DNA of 64,000 bases from Corbicula japonica (GCA_038501625.1 JAZAYU010000115.1:276501-340500); one strand, 5' to 3'. Positions 34,441-49,299 are shown, counted from the first letter of the stretch. A program made the numbers and translations. Notes: generated by a model not told the origin, from the sequence alone.

Positions 34441-35592
34441 TTGGGCATTAACAACAGGGCACTATATACTTGCTGAATCATCTAAATGATTCTGGCACCT
34501 AATGATGTCATTAAGATGTGATTTAATTGATGTGTAAAATTCACATTCCAACCAGTTGCCTCAATTTTGTGTAGGGGTTTACAAGTATTGAACATCATGA
34601 AATTAACAAGCAGGATTGAGAGCCAATTGTTAGTGGAGTGGTAGTCACTCTGATATGAAGAAAATTATACTGGAGTTGCAGAGAAGCAGAAAGCTCTTTG
34701 CGGTTGAGAAAAAATTGAGTCTTACAGGTTACAATAATAGCAAACTGGTTAGCGTTCTTTTTTTTCTGCTGTTGGAAACAAGGTTCAAAGAAATCTAACA
34801 AGTATATATCAGAGTGGAGTGAACATACTGCCCAAAACGCATTGCATCAGGTTTTAAAACACCAGATAAAATTGAAAGATTGTGTTCCACATAATCATTG
34901 CATTGTTCCAATGTTTCTCAAACTGTAACGGTAGCAATTTAGGCTGTATACCGTACTGGTGTTCTCCACTATAAGAGGGGGAAATTAGCCAGTTGTAATT
35001 ATTGTCAAGTGTTCTCCAAATTACTACAATCATGACAATGCCAGCAGTTAGGTATAGACACAGAATGGTCCTTATATTTTGGACTTCTATTGATCTACTA
35101 TTCTTATCAAATGATGGAGTTGTGGGCACAAAGAACTTAGAACTGCCACAGAATGACACATAATGACATTTTCTTTTTCCAGTACCTTAATATACAAAGT
35201 TGAAAATGTTTTCCAATTGAAATTAGTAGCATAATTCAGCAATATTGGATGGTTTTCATTTGGGTATGGAAAACAGGTGGTTTAAAGTGTGGGAAGCCCA
35301 AATCTGTCAAAACATTGTGCAACGTCCAATAAATTGTAAATTGTTCTACGTTAGCCATGCCTATTAAAGTAATACGTCACACTGTTAACCATCAGAAATT
35401 ATGATTTGTTAGATGAATGAGACTTCATCATGGAGGACAAAGTTGAAGTGTTAATATTTGTTTATAAACGATTTTGCATAAAACACAAAAAATTAAAATT
35501 TGGTGTGAGGCATCTCCAACTCAATTTGTTGTTTTTTTGTTTTTAATTCGAATTTCACTTCCTCCGATTTGTTTACCAGCTTCCAGCCTAGA

Positions 35593-35742
35593 TCCTTGAT
35601 TCTATATCGTAACACTGAGGTTGGAGACCCCAATCTTACTCAACTGATTGGTTGAAATGGAGCATTGTCACAAAATGAACCTATCAAAAGCTGGAGTTTG
35701 AGACTAGTCTCCAATATCAGTTTTGTGACTATTGGCCCCAGC
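35593..35742. mobile_element. Family E MITE, diverged
   Basis: It shows CAACTGATTGGTTGAAATGG and GAGTTTGAGACTAGTCTCC in the family E order, with many substitutions and a modified centre. Confidence 0.55.
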
Positions 35743-35827
35743 ATTAGATAATGTAGTATTTTCACCAATATTTTTCTGTCCAGGAGAACGATTTTCTGTT
35801 TGAATAACACTAACCTTTCTAAACTAC

Positions 35828-36010
35828 AGGGGCAGATCCAGATGGGGTTCAGTGGGGTTGCTCGAACCCCCTTTTTGGGCAACAATATTTAATCAATATT
35901 TAATTTTCTTGAGGATTTTTTTGTCAGGAAGTTGGATAATATTATACATGTAAAACTATCCTAAGACTGTCCTTAAGAAACCCCATTTCTGGAAATCTAG
36001 CATCTAATGC
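35828..36010. repeat. Interspersed repeat G, copy 2
   Basis: GGCAGATCCAGATGGGGTTC, ACAATATTTAATC, GGAAGTTGGATAA, CCTAAGACTGTCC and CTGGAAATCTAGCATC correspond in order to the copy at 23035-23240. Confidence 0.5.
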
Positions 36011-36141
36011 TGACACTAATCTTTCTATTGCTAAGCAGACAGTTATGTCACATTTGACCAGCGTAGGCTCAGATCTGCTTGCACAGCATGCACAGACTGT
36101 AGATAGTCTGCTGTTTGTTATTCAGTCAATAAATTCCTGCA

Positions 36142-36286
36142 GGGCTGAAGGTTATAAAGCTGAGATTGGAAACCAGTCTCAAATCTCAAGCATCTAATTG
36201 GCTGAAATGGTGACCAGTCGCCATTTCAGCCAATCAGATGCTTGAGATTTGAGACTGGTTTCCATGCTCAGTTTTTAACCTTGGGC
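36142..36286. mobile_element. Family E palindromic MITE
   Basis: Near-complete: GGGCTGAAGGTTATAAAGC at the left, GACCAGTCGCC centre, CATGCTCAGTTTTTAACCTT at the right. Confidence 0.82.
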
Positions 36287-36421
36287 ACAGATCACATCAG
36301 CTGGAATTGTTCATATTTTTCTGGTATGCAATTTTTAGTTGGAAAGACAGGCCCTTTGACATTTTTTTTCAAACTTGGCTGTCAGTTACAACTCATCTAG
36401 AGGTTATTTGTTTTTACCAGT

Positions 36422-36810
36422 GTAAGATAGAAATATATTTCACCGAGTGAGCTCCATATTTGTATTTTCACGAGTGGCGAAGCCATGAGAGAAAATACAT
36501 AATGCTGGAGTTCACAAGTGAAATATATTTCTATCTTTCACTCATGAAAACAAATTTTCCTTCTATTTTATAACAAATTAGAGCACAATTTGTGTGAATT
36601 TGACAGAAAAGTTGCATAAAATGGTGCCAAAAATGTTTGTTTATGTTGTGACATCATGACATCATTTACCCAAATTCGAGCCAGTTTTCTAAACATTCTC
36701 ATTTGGAATGTTATGAGCGTTTGTGTACCATCGTGAAAAAAAAACAGTGAAAATAAAAGTGATATTCCACTGAGTGAAAACAGTGAAAAACCACTTTTAT
36801 TTAACTGTGA
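36422..36810. mobile_element. Foldback-type repeat with two nested inverted repeats
   Basis: TAAGATAGAAATATATTTCAC at 36422 mirrors GTGAAATATATTTCTATCTT ending at 36538. A second inverted pair (AAATAAAAGTGATATTCCAC / GTGAAAAACCACTTTTATTT) lies at 36750-36810. No coding capacity. Confidence 0.6.
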
Positions 36811-39257
36811 AAACTGTATAATTCACTGGAAAGCATAAAAAATTTTTGAACTAATTATACATTAACAAAGCATTAAACATGTTCCCTGTTAAAGTTTTCA
36901 TATAATTGATTTTCACATTATGCTTTAAGCTAAGCGCTCTATAGATACTGGAAACATTTACTAAAATTTCCCTGGTGGCTGTAGTAAGTAGCCAACATGG
37001 CAGATTTGAATTATAATTTGTATGCAAAGATATTGTAATACTTTTTCAAGAAATATCAAAAAGTGATTGCAAAATATGTTGTCGTTGTTTTTTTCATTTT
37101 GTCACTTTGATTTTTCTTTTCAAACTAATTCTTTTGTATGGGAAAAATTCATTTTCATATAGTAGTCTCAAAACTTCACTGGTCTGACATTTTGTAGGTC
37201 TTACATAGTGTCATCATTCTCAAATATTCTGGTATATAATTGTTCTATATTTTTGAGATGGGTTGATGGGATCATTGAAAACAAATAACAACTTTGACAG
37301 TTAACTGTAAATACATCTGTTCTTTTGACAGGCAATATTTCACAGACATACAACTCTGGTTTCTTTCTGATGCTTGGGTACTTCAAAACACTTGATTTCA
37401 TTTACTTTACTAAAACTGCTGCTGCAAGACATTAGGTGGATTATGACAGAACTTTTGCAGCAAGGATTATTCAATGGCAGCAAGGATTATTCAAGCTGGG
37501 CCGCTTTGGTATCCTGATTAAGCTTGAGGGACAAGCATTTTTTTCAAACTGGATGCCAAAAAAACAACAATTAGTATTAAAAATGTTGTCTTCATTATTT
37601 AAGCATATGGGTTAACAGCATAATCTTGGGACCAGCAGCTGTTAACAGATTCATGCAGGGTACCGGCATGTCCACAGTTGCAGGGTACCACAGTATGTCC
37701 ATATGGTTGGATGGTGAGAACGGCAACCAGCTGGGTGTTCGAGCCATTGTTACAGACTCCTGCAGTGATGCAGCATGTTTTTACAATTATATCAGAAACA
37801 TCAGTGTGTTACAGATCATAATGCATAACAGATCATAATTACCTATCTTGCATTCATTGACAATAATTCAGAGAGATGATCATGAAGTGATGAAGGCACT
37901 TCATTGTGTCAGTTATCATTAGTGGAGAGAGGTGGATCTCTTAGTGTGGCTGCATCCATTGTGAGATCTAAGCAACTGTGTAACATTACAAGCAGTTTAT
38001 GTCTCAGCTAGTATTGTGATAAGCTGACGATAGGACAACATTAGTGTGCACCATTTAACTGTATCTAGTTGTTGAGCTTGCCTCACAATATTCAGTGCAG
38101 AGGTCCTGATACAGTCGAACAGATAGTGCTCTGCTCTTAGGCGGTCAGAGTCCACTTGCAACAGATATTGGTGACAGTTCACATGCATTTGGAAATTACA
38201 GCTCAAAGAAAGTGTTCTGTGATTTAGAATAACTTTGTATGAAATATTGCTTAAGTCAAAAATACTTGAATGCTTTTGATTTTGACTTTAGATTTATTAC
38301 ATTATATAACAAATTGCATAAGCAAAAAATACTGAATGTTTTGTTGTTTCTTAACAACATTTATAAAGAAATGCTAATAAAATAAAAACATTTAACTGGA
38401 TACTACAGCGAAACTATACAACAGGCAGCAGATTTCAACAGTGGTAAGACATTTGATATTAGATTTAAATCAAAAGTTAAATTATGAGAAATATGGTTAT
38501 TTTAGTGCAAGTTGGTAAACAACAAAGTAACATAATTATTTACCTATTACTCTGCTTGTTATAACTTTATTTTTTGTAAGATATATTAATTTCTTTTTCT
38601 TGTCATTAAGTCAGTTAGTAACTATGCATTTCTCAACCTTTTTAAAATGATGCTTTTTTTTGGTTACATTTTAACATCTTTTCAATTTTTTTATTGCATT
38701 AACTAAAAGTTTCCTAAAAGACAGGGTGTGATTAGGTGACAATATTGTGCTGAATCCTTGAGGGACAGATAGCTTAACAGTTGTCAGACTGATTCCTCCT
38801 GCTGGGACAGAATTTCATCAACCTAAACACTACTTATTGTCTTTTACTGTGCACCAATTACCAAACTCTCAGCATTTTATACCCTCTCAGAAATGATTTA
38901 CTGCTTCAGAGTACCAGAGAATGTGTTTCTTTATGAATGAAAGAAAATTTCATTGCTGTATCAGATGAACTTGAACATTATGCTAAAAATCAGGATTTCA
39001 TTGTGTGGTAAATTCATGTTTATGCTCAGTTACATGTTTGTAGTTCGGAGTATTTAAGGATAAATTTATGTATTAAGACAAAAATCTGTTACAATTAATA
39101 AATACCATTGATAATAAATTTTCAGATTATTTAAGATTGAAGAATGGTGTGGTTACAAATGTGCTGTATCGAGTGTTTAAAATATCTGCAACAGAAAGCA
39201 TCAGTGTCATAATAAGTTGGATTGTTCAGTCTTGAATGCTGTGAAGTTGTTACATAC
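36811..39257. other. Non-coding DNA
   Basis: Contains a 20-bp direct duplication (GCAGCAAGGATTATTCAA at about 37458 and 37480) and a locally GC-richer patch at 37625-37780 without convincing splice signals. Confidence 0.5.
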
Positions 39258-39497
39258 TAACCCTTTCCTCCATATACACACCTTTATGGCATGGGCGAAC
39301 AGTGTAGATCCAGATCAGCTTGCAGATCTGTGCCGTCTGATCAGAATCTACACTGTTCCCTATTTGATTTATTAGGTTATTTCTGACCAACAGTGACCAG
39401 TGCAGATCCTGATCAGACAGCACGGATGTGCCGGCTGATCTGGATCTACACGGGTCCCACATGTGTAAAAATGCGTAATAATGGAGGAAAGGGTTAA
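39258..39497. mobile_element. Family A MITE (full-length reference copy)
   Basis: 240 bp, TAACCCTTTCCTCCATATAC to ATGGAGGAAAGGGTTAA, with both arms complete around ATTTGATTTATTAGGTTATT. Useful as the family consensus. Confidence 0.92.
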
Positions 39498-40109
39498 AGA
39501 TATTATGTTTTCAAAGGTAGACAACTCTTACAATAATTATTGGAGTAGTACAACCTGTGATAGACAATGAAAAGATAAAGCTTATCAGGTAGATGGTCAA
39601 TGTACAAAGGTTCAGGAGTTAAACAACTTTAAACGACTGTCATAATCACCAAAGATAAGATAACACTATTAAAATAAACACTTCACACTATTTCCAGTAG
39701 TCATATTTGTATAAAATTCAAATTTTATAGCTTAAGTTGGAGAGTTTATAAGATAGTGATTAGTGATAGAAAACCCTTGAGCCTGGGACATGATGGCTCA
39801 AGTAATTACTGCAGCATTCAGTGGATGATCTTGCATATATTTAAGGTAAATACTACTGTTTATGTTGTGTCTATTCATGTTAATTCAGAAAAATCAGTCA
39901 GTGCCTTTTGTTTCATGATCTTGCACTGAGTTTGACTTTATTTAATTGTAATTATGTTGTTTTTTTTCTGAGTTGGATATTTATTTTCTTGATGTAAACA
40001 ACATCTGGTAAGGTTTTTTTTATAATCATTGCCTTTTTTGGGCTTATCATTTTTGTATATGGACAAAAGTATTTTTCAGTAATAATTATGTATAGTTGCA
40101 CACTATTAC

Positions 40110-40290
40110 ATTTAGTACAATTACTGTGCCCCAAAGTGAATAGTTTTCTGAAATCTCAAGATTTTTCATGAAAAATATAATTGTCTGCCCCTATACTGCT
40201 ACATTTTAAACAATTATAGTGCCCTAAGGCAACTGTTTCTGAGATCTCAAGATTTTTCATGAAAAAAATATAATTGTCTGCCCTTAACTG
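40110..40290. repeat. 91-bp tandem duplication
   Basis: TCTCAAGATTTTTCATGAAA and TATAATTGTCTGCCC occur twice, 91 bp apart; the copies have diverged. Confidence 0.8.
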
Positions 40291-41493
40291 CTTTAGCTAA
40301 CAGGAAATAAAAAGTTGAGCATCGTGTAATGTTTAATTTGGTGACAGGGAATCTTGTGCTATTGGTATGTCAAATTAGGTGAATTAAGTCTTGTGTTAAT
40401 TTTTTTAAGTTAGTGTTGTTAGCAATCTAGGAGTGGGTGGGGTGTCTTCCCCCTTGTTTAACTTGGCAGTTGGTAGCACTTAAGAAACACTAAATTTTAA
40501 TTGTAGATGCTTATACACAGCACCTGGATTATACAAATATTCACTGTAAAACATAAAATTAGCCAGAATACAGGCCTGGTACTCAACCACATGTGGTTGC
40601 TTACTGTTAGATATTTATAATATTTAACACATGTTCCATACACAGAATGCTGGTGTGATGTCACCCTGGTCTCAGCATGGTTACCATGCACCATGGTAAC
40701 TGGCACACTGTGTATTCTGTTGACATTTCAAGATTTGGAATGGGGATGTAGTGTGTTGATCAACTTCTGTGAAAATACCAGTGACATTGTACCTCACTGT
40801 AAGTTTAGAAAAAAATTTCATAGCATTGAAAATCCACAAGAGACAGGATGTTTTGTGCAACAATTACAACTAAATTGGAAATTTAAACAGTTATAAATAC
40901 AGGTAATTTATTTCTAATTATGTTTGTATTGGGAAAAGGGTAAACCTTCTTGAATATTGTTGTCACCAATTTATTATATTCTCCAGTTTAAAAAAATCTC
41001 ATTTTTTACCTTTTAGATCATAATTCAAAAGGTTATAAGATACATACCCAATGTTTACAAATATGAAATTAAATGCTAAGATGTTTTTAAAGTTTATTTG
41101 AGACTTTTTTGTGGACACCTTTTTGCCTGAAATATAAAAAAACATAATCTGAAAATCTCTTTCTATGTAAAAAGTTTTTCAGCTTATGCATAAAGCATAT
41201 AAATGCATTCTTTTACTTTGTATATGCTTTTGATTCCACATAAAAGCAAGACTTTGATTAGTATAAGATATACTTTTTTCTGACTAAAAATAGTTTTACA
41301 TGTATTCAATTATTATATTTTTTTCAGGAAAATGCAAGGTGCAATTTTTAAGAATAATGTATATGAGACAAATTCTGTTGATCAAAAATTGAAAAATAAG
41401 ATAAGACTAAAACTTTTCTGTCCCTTTTTCATGCAACATTTTTTTATTACAGAAAGCTGACTTTTCTGGCTGTTGTTCATATTTGTGTTAAGT

Positions 41494-41667
41494 TTAGATC
41501 CAGATCAGATGGCATGGATCTGCACTGTTCACTTTTATTTATTAGGTTATTTTTAACAAAAAGCAAACCGTGGCAGATCCTGGTCAGTTGGCATGGATGT
41601 GCCGGCTGATCTGGAATCACACTGTTTGTCCATGCCATAAAGGCGTTTAAATGGAGGAATGGATTAA
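41494..41667. mobile_element. Family A MITE, left end lost
   Basis: TTTAGATCCAGATCAGATGG to AAATGGAGGAATGGATTAA, with ATTAGGTTATTTTTAAC at the centre. Confidence 0.75.
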
Positions 41668-43353
41668 TATTAGTCTGTCATATGCAGATGGAAATAATAA
41701 GTTTCTGTAATATGAGACATTGGTTTCAAGTTGCAATATTATCCTATATTCAATAAGTCATGTTACTGTGTTAAAGGGATCAATCAAGCCAGGTATTGTA
41801 ATGAGCTTGTCGCCTTGGAAACAATTTCCTATAAGTAGTAAAAAGGAAAATTAATGCAATTTCCTGCCTGAATGAAAGGCACAGCTTGGTGCATTAAGCT
41901 AATCTAATCCTGGAACAGAAATGAAAGTATGGATGCTCAATATATACCTAATACAGAACTAACTAACATAGTAACTGTCAATGTAACATTGTCAGCTGAG
42001 AAGGAAGTAACTATTATTTTTTTAAGAAAGACGCTTATATTATGTAGTATATTATTTTCTTATTGAATTATTTTGGAATTAGCAGTAGATTCAGTTATTG
42101 GTGATGTTAAAAAATTGTTCATATTCCAAACATTGATAACAACAAAAACAATTATCCTGAGACCATTGTATAAAACTTTCGAAAAATCAGAAATTGAAGT
42201 CAGTTAGTCACATTGGAATGCACAAGAAGACGGCACTCCGAAGATGATGATCAATACCAAAACAAGAAATGTTCGTGTGTTACATTAATGTGATAAAAAG
42301 GTAATTAATTGCACATGAAACTTCTAAATATTTTCTCTCTAAGACTGGTTTGTTTGTTTTGTAAATTTCTGAATTATAGTTCATTTGAGAGGATTTCTGG
42401 ATTAAGTTATGCAATTAATTCATGGCATTAACAGATCATGGGAGATTTATTTTTCAAAGATACTATTTATGTAACATAACAGGATATTCATAACTTTATA
42501 AAATGTGTAATAATTGATGCTTCAATGTGTATGATTTAATTTTCTAAGTTCTTGCAGGGATTATAGCTATACAGCATAATGTGCTGAAGTAGTCTGTTGT
42601 GCAAATATTGATTTGGGAATATTTTTATAAAATATGGAAATGTTAATCTTCTTAAGGTATTTTATTGACCAGTGTAACAGTTTGAAATAATTACAGAAAT
42701 ATGACAAGTAGAAACACACAAAGTTATGAATTATCTTGCAAAGTACTGATAACTCAACATTAAGGATTAAAATGGTCTTAGTATTATAGAAAAATACATT
42801 GTAGCTGTAAGAAATATTTCAGTTTTTCAGGCATTGCTTTAAATTGTGGATATAATTCAGGTTTGATATATTCAGTAATACTGATATTTTGTAGAATTTT
42901 TATATGAAAAATGGACTAGTGTTGTTGTTTGTTGTTGTTGTTTTTTTTTCAAACATTGTTTCCAGATAGTTCAGTAAATGTCTCTATTTCCAAACATTGC
43001 AATTACAAATCAAACAAAACATATGTCAAATAGACTAGACAAATTTGGCTTGATGACGTTCAGTGTATGACGTAAGATTGTTTTATTACTGTAACCATTA
43101 TTACTTTTTACATCTGTTTATTGTTCAAGCTTAAAAACTCTTAACAATTACTATAAATTAATTCAGAAGTTTTTATTACATGAACTGGATGTTGAAAATG
43201 TTGTTGTTATCAAGTTATATTTGTGGTATGATGAAAGTCTTGAAATTAAACTTGATAGTGGTGTTGATTTAAAATCAGATCTATATGTTTGCACATGTGA
43301 TAAAAGTAGTCTGGAATTAAAGGTTAAAGGGAATGGGGATAAATTGAATCCGT

Positions 43354-43591
43354 TCCTTTCCTCCATAAATACTCATTTTTATTCATGTGCCACCAGTGTA
43401 GATCCAGATCAGCTGGCACATTGGTGCAATCTTATTAGGATCTGCACTGGTTGCATTTTGGTCAGAAATAACCTAATGAATAAAAAAGCAAACAGTTTAG
43501 ATTCTGATCAGAGAGCACGGATGTTCCAGCTGATCTTGATCTAAACTGTTCGCCCAGACAATAAAGGTGTGTCTATGAAGGAAAGGGTTAA
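43354..43591. mobile_element. Family A MITE
   Basis: TTCCTTTCCTCCATAAATAC to GAAGGAAAGGGTTAA, centre TTTTGGTCAGAAATAACC / ATAAAAAAGCAAAC. Confidence 0.87.
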
Positions 43592-45941
43592 ATAAACGGA
43601 GAAGCATAATATCATTGTGTATACAAAGACCAAGCCTTGTGGAATAATAAAATTTTTCAAATATTTTCTCGAAAAGAATATAGTTTTTATTTGTTTGTTA
43701 TTTATTATATTACAGCCTCATTGCTTTGAAATTGTTCTTTATAGAGTTTAATTGTAGCATACTAGCTCTTGATAATTTCATTGCAGGTCATGATAATTTC
43801 AGTGTAGGCTTTGTGAAATAGGAACAGAATCAATTAATTGAGGTATAACTTCTAATTAAATGAGTCCCTGCTGATTATACCTAAAGCTTCCTATAATCTC
43901 AGGCCATATACGTAAAGAAAATTGATGAAAAAGCTAACTGATTGATTGTACATTATGGCTCTTTTTCTCTTTGCTGATGAATAGGCCAGTGTATTGATTT
44001 GAATGTGAGTGATGGAAGTTCTGACATCCAACCTTTGTGTCGGCTCACCGTGGTGCAGTCATCAACTTTTATTATAGTGCAAACAATCTCAGAGATATGC
44101 TATGTATTAATGAAAAATAAAACTGTATTGCAAAGAAAATACTCCACACAGCATTATTTTTAGTACACAAAGAGCCATTCGAATGAAATCTTGGAATTGT
44201 TTTGTTTTACATTCTATCTCATGTTGCAATTAGTTTCTTTATAAATACAAGGGTTTGCTTGTTTGAAAAAAAAACTATTAACATTCCATTTTAATAATAA
44301 ACTCTCATTTTTAACATAATTAAAAAGAAAATAAATTTAATGAAGTGTTGAAACAAAGGTATGTGTCAATATAAACCAATTCTCTTTGTTAACTTGGATA
44401 TTTACTCTGCCTTATCAGTAAGTAACATTATCAAGGTTGTTAAACTTAAAAAATGTTGATGTTAATATAGCATGGATCTGTACTGATTGGTGAAACCTTA
44501 TACCAATATACTGTAATTAATTACTTTGCAACAAATATAATTGTTTAGTTAGATTAGAGTTAGCCCTCTCGGTGTTCAAGTAAAATATAATATTAGATGT
44601 ATAAAAATTCAACTTTGGTTTGTTTTTCTGCATGTATATAAACAATACCTATAAAATGGTATTCTACTCCCATATCAGGACTATAACAAAAATGACAATA
44701 TCTTATTTCTGAAATTACTAAATAATATAAATGTAATAATATTCCTTGTTTGCAGTGGACAGATTTGTGTGATAAATATTATTATGAAATGTGAAAGCAT
44801 CAAAGGGTGTGTCTAAATTGGTCTATAGTCCTAGATTTGACTACAGCTCTGAATGCAGCCTTGACAGTTTGGCCATGTGTTGACAGATTGAGACCTAACA
44901 GAGCAATATTAGGTTCTCTAGATCTGACATGTTTCCTCAGTCAAGGTTGTAAGGGGCCTGTGGGATCTTGTTGAAATATTGGGATGTTCTTATTATAATT
45001 TGGATATTTCAATAATCTGGATAAAGTGTCTGTCAGGTATTTATTTATTGCTATTTAAATTTTTAGTAGATTTTGCGAATTCAGACAGACTGTAGTTTTT
45101 TTCTCTTGTTTTTCTACAATGATAAATAATTTGATTTTGCTAAAAAATAATGCTTCTTTTATATAATTATTATGAACAAAACTTTCTGTTACTTTTATTG
45201 ACACATAAGAGACTGTATTATAACCTGAAACATTAAGTTTATAAAAGTAAGACAAGAGCCAATTGCTAAAGTTCAGTTCTGAGACTGTGTGCAAATATTT
45301 TGTCCTTATAGATTGTTGCCATCTGAGACTAGTCTCCTATCTTTAATAACCTTGGGGCTTCATCTCTATTTGATAAAAAAGTGATTATGAATCATCTGAC
45401 TATTAACCGAATTTGGCATAAGAAACATGCATTATTTTCTGATATATGTCCGAGGGGAACACAAAGTGTGTAAATCTAAATCAGGGTGTTATTAAGCACA
45501 TTAGCCAGGGACTTGATGTCTCCCAAATGGTAACAGCAGCTATAAGTGTATTAGCAGTAATGGCCATTAGACACATTGTCACTGCCGTTGACACCAGTGT
45601 TGATGTCCACTTGCACTATTCACAGAGAGCCGCATTGATTTTTACAGTCATTTAGTAAGCTAATGATCTATATATAATGTGAATGTGAAACAGAATTTCC
45701 GGAAGGTGAGGAAGCAAAAGATTTATCAATTTCCTATTTTGAATTTGCATTAAGGGTTATGCTGAAAATATTTCCTACCATTGGTTTAAACAGTATTTAT
45801 TCAATCAATATGCACATATAATGATATAATACAATGAAAAAATGTCATGCTATGGATACAGAACAAGCGAAAACGCTTATATAAACTCTTCTCAATATCT
45901 TCCTACCATTATTTAGATGATTTAGGCTCTACTGAGGATTG

Positions 45942-46205
45942 TAACCCTTTACTACATAATATGCATTGTATCATATGTGTGAACAGGGTAGATCCGGATC
46001 TACCAGCACATGCATGCCAGGGTAGATCCAGATCAACCAGCACATGCATGCCATCTGATCAGGATCTGCCTTGTTCACTGTTTGTCAGAAATAACCTTAT
46101 TTATAAAAAAGTGAACAGTGCTGATATCAGAATGCTCGAATGTGTTGACTGATCTGGATCTAAACTGTACGCCCATTAAGGTTTATATATGGAGGAAACG
46201 GTTAA
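45942..46205. mobile_element. Family A MITE with internal duplication
   Basis: TAACCCTTTACTACATAATA to GGAGGAAACGGTTAA. The left-arm segment AGGGTAGATCCGGATC...GCACATGCATGCC is tandemly repeated at 45986-46050. A short 80-bp relative (ACCAGTGTAGATTAAC...GTGATCTACACTGGTC) follows at 46209-46290. Confidence 0.8.
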
Positions 46206-46290
46206 ATCCCATGGGTGACCAGTGTAGATTAACTTACAGTCTTACTGTGATCTACACTGGTCAGCCATATTCTATTGAGTAAAGAGTTGA

Positions 46291-49200
46291 CAGTTGAGTA
46301 AAGAGATAAATTTCATTGTTATCCTAGATAATGCTGTTGGAATTTTTATATTTGTTAATTGAAGGAGCCATTGATAAAATGATAACAAAACAAGAAATAC
46401 AGTCAAAATGATACTTAGATAATGAATTGATAACTTGAAATTTATTATGTTAGCCTAGTAATTAACTGTTTGAAAGTATTTTTAAACACTTATTGAAAGT
46501 ATTTTGTATGATTGAACGTTTTTTCACAGTTTAGAGTTTTTTTTTCTACAATTGAAAGTATTTCTCATGTATGGACAGGTTTCTTCCATTCTTGACATTT
46601 AAATCACACTTAAACACTACCTTAGGGGCATTAGTGCTATGCAGTGACAACTCTTTGTGGGAAGTTTAAACCAAAAAATAAAGTGCTGTCTAAAGTACTT
46701 TATACCATTGACTGTGGAGAACATAATATAACAGAACATGATGGAAGTTTCCCTGGTATTGGTTTGTCAGGTAGCTGAAGCAGTGAATTATTTTAAATTT
46801 TTCTATACAAGCAAGGTAGCTTAACTACAATAGGGGCACAACATTCTGGGAATTTAACTAACAGTTTAAGCCTAGCAAATAACATTATATTAATACAACT
46901 AAAAATCAAATTTTCAGATTTTGAATTATTAAGTGTCAGAGTCTCTTAAAGCATATAAAAGCATAAAAGCTGGTTTATTCAATAATGCATTGTCATAGCA
47001 AGCCTGATAATAAAAATAATTTTCTCATCTGTAGGGGTATTTTTCTCATTTGATATATATGTAGGGATAAACATTGCCTTTTATTACATAGTTGTTTTCA
47101 GTTAACTGAGAAATCAGAAGTCATGTTATAGAAAAACCTTTGTCACATAATGATACACATAATGTTCTGTCACTGAAGTATATTGAATATTGGAGTTACT
47201 GAATCTGGCGTTTATTCTTTCCTTGTAAATCGTGAATTAAGCTGTTCCAGTCATATAATAGATATTGGACTTTCTTTGTCATTTTGGATAAGCCAATTAT
47301 GGTAACACATTTCTTTTTAACAGTTTGATTGCCTTTTTCGTGTTCTTGATGATTTCAGTGATTTCAGGCATATTCTTTTCAGACTATAGTTTATGGATGT
47401 TGTTTATCATTCTGTTATAACTGATTGATTGATGAAACTGAAGTTAAGGGTAAGAATGTTGTGTGATGTTTGAATTTACCGTTGCTATTTCTTCATCTTC
47501 CAATGCATTAATTAATCAGCACAGAGATGAAAACATGAAGTTACTCCTGATGAAACAATTATGTACATTTTCTAATAATGAAATAAAGATAATTATCAAT
47601 GCTTCAGTTAATGTATTACAACATCCATGATTTTTTTCTTCATTACCATTGGGAGTTCAAGCTTGAAATCATGAAATTTCTTTCAATAAAAAGCTTAAAT
47701 GGAGTAAAATGGTTTGAGCTCATATTAACTGTTGTAATAGTTATGGAAAAGAACTACCACTGACAATGATATAAGGGACATTAAACATTGTCATACTGTC
47801 CAGATGATATTCTACATTGCTGTTTGTTTAATAAGGGAGTGGGGCTAGAATTGCTTCAAGAGGAGCTTACATATTAACATGCATTTCTAATTACCTATAA
47901 ATGATAACAATAATTAACAAGAAAGTGTTTCATTAATGGGAGCTGACTGGGCTCAAACCAAACAAAACAGCAGCTGTCTCAATAAAATAGCCTTGTCATA
48001 TGGTCAATATAATTATATATGGATATTGCTGGAGAAAATCCCTACTGTACTGCCTCATACTTCTTTATGAAAATCAAAGGTTTACCATCTACTTATTTAG
48101 AATAAGTAGGTTGTGGGTAGACCACACATGATATGGCATACATTAGTGCAAGTCAAACAGTTAGTGACATTTTAGCAAACTAGAGAGTTAAGTTGTTTGT
48201 TGCACTTCATGTAGTGACTATTTGACCAAAGTCTTTGCATGAGAATGAAAAGTGGTTTATTTCCTTCTTACAAAATACCATATTGGGAGATTGAGCTTGG
48301 ATAGCATTGCATTTAGTTCAGAGATCAGCTGTCACCGGTACTGATGTCATAAGGTAAACATAGCTTGTTTATTGATTTCAAGAACCAGTTTGATTTATGT
48401 TCCATATTGTGTGGTGTCCGTGGCAACATTTTGGTGACAGTCAAGCCAAACAAACTTAGACTAAATCAGCTCTAAGTAGAGAATAACTGATGATTAATAC
48501 TGTCAGGGAATTTTTTTTGAAGACCCAATGTACTTAAAAAGAATATGTGCATCAGATTTTCATTATTGATGATTATTATTATTTTTTAATGAAATTTTAC
48601 TTTAATGTACTTGCTGACAACATTCATTGTTGATCGTCTACTCCATGAGATATGACTGTAGCCGAGATAACAGTAGATCCAGCTGGCACACTTGTATCAT
48701 CTGATCATGATCTTCACTGCTCTTTTTGATTCATTATGTTATTTCTGCTTATGAAGCCATATATATGGAGTATAGTGTTTGTTGACTTTGTCATGAAGTC
48801 ATGTTATGTTAAATAATATTGATGTGATCGCACTAATTAGGTGAACTTAGAGTTCCTTTCCTGTAGAGGAAATAATGAAAATAAAGTATCGGAAGTTCAG
48901 GCAGTGACATTGAAAGTTTGCCTTTTAAATAACGGAGATCATTTCTGTCACTATTCACCATTATAATCCCTGGAAACTTGCTAAAAATCATTTTTTATTC
49001 GTCTGTATGGTTTTTCATTATTAATTTTTTTTAATGTTATAAGTTTTTTTCCTCTTAAAAACTTTTTTAAATACCGGTGTGGCAAAATTGATGCTTGATT
49101 ATTGCTAATTACACAGGTTTGGCTTGAAGTTGTTTCTGTTTCCTTTAGTACTGAATATCATGGGAAAAGTTGTCTTCTTTGATAATTTTTAACAAAGAAA

Positions 49201-49299
49201 TGTGACGGGCACCAGGGTAAAATAAACAAAGAGAAGTGATGGCAATTCAATTGAAGACACTAAGTTTTACTGGATTTGTTCTGTTTGTCACTGTACTTG
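46291..49299. other. Non-coding DNA, probably 5'UTR intron of PCBP
   Basis: No exon recognised apart from one family A fragment (48670-48780). An ATC-rich stretch (49619-49650) lies just after this region, before the coding-exon acceptor. Confidence 0.5.
48670..48780. mobile_element. Family A MITE fragment
   Basis: CAGTAGATCCAGCTGGCAC, CATCTGATCATGATCTTCAC and ATTCATTATGTTATTTCTG; the right arm is mostly missing. Confidence 0.55.

Noticed and set aside
34854..35159. 101-residue minus-strand frame with a hydrophobic stretch
   Set aside because: No homologous family recognised, no splice or promoter signals; a hydrophobic run is common in AT-rich random translation.
37626..37838. 70-residue + strand frame in a GC-richer patch
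   Set aside because: No recognisable domain and poor splice context; the frame is short enough to be chance.
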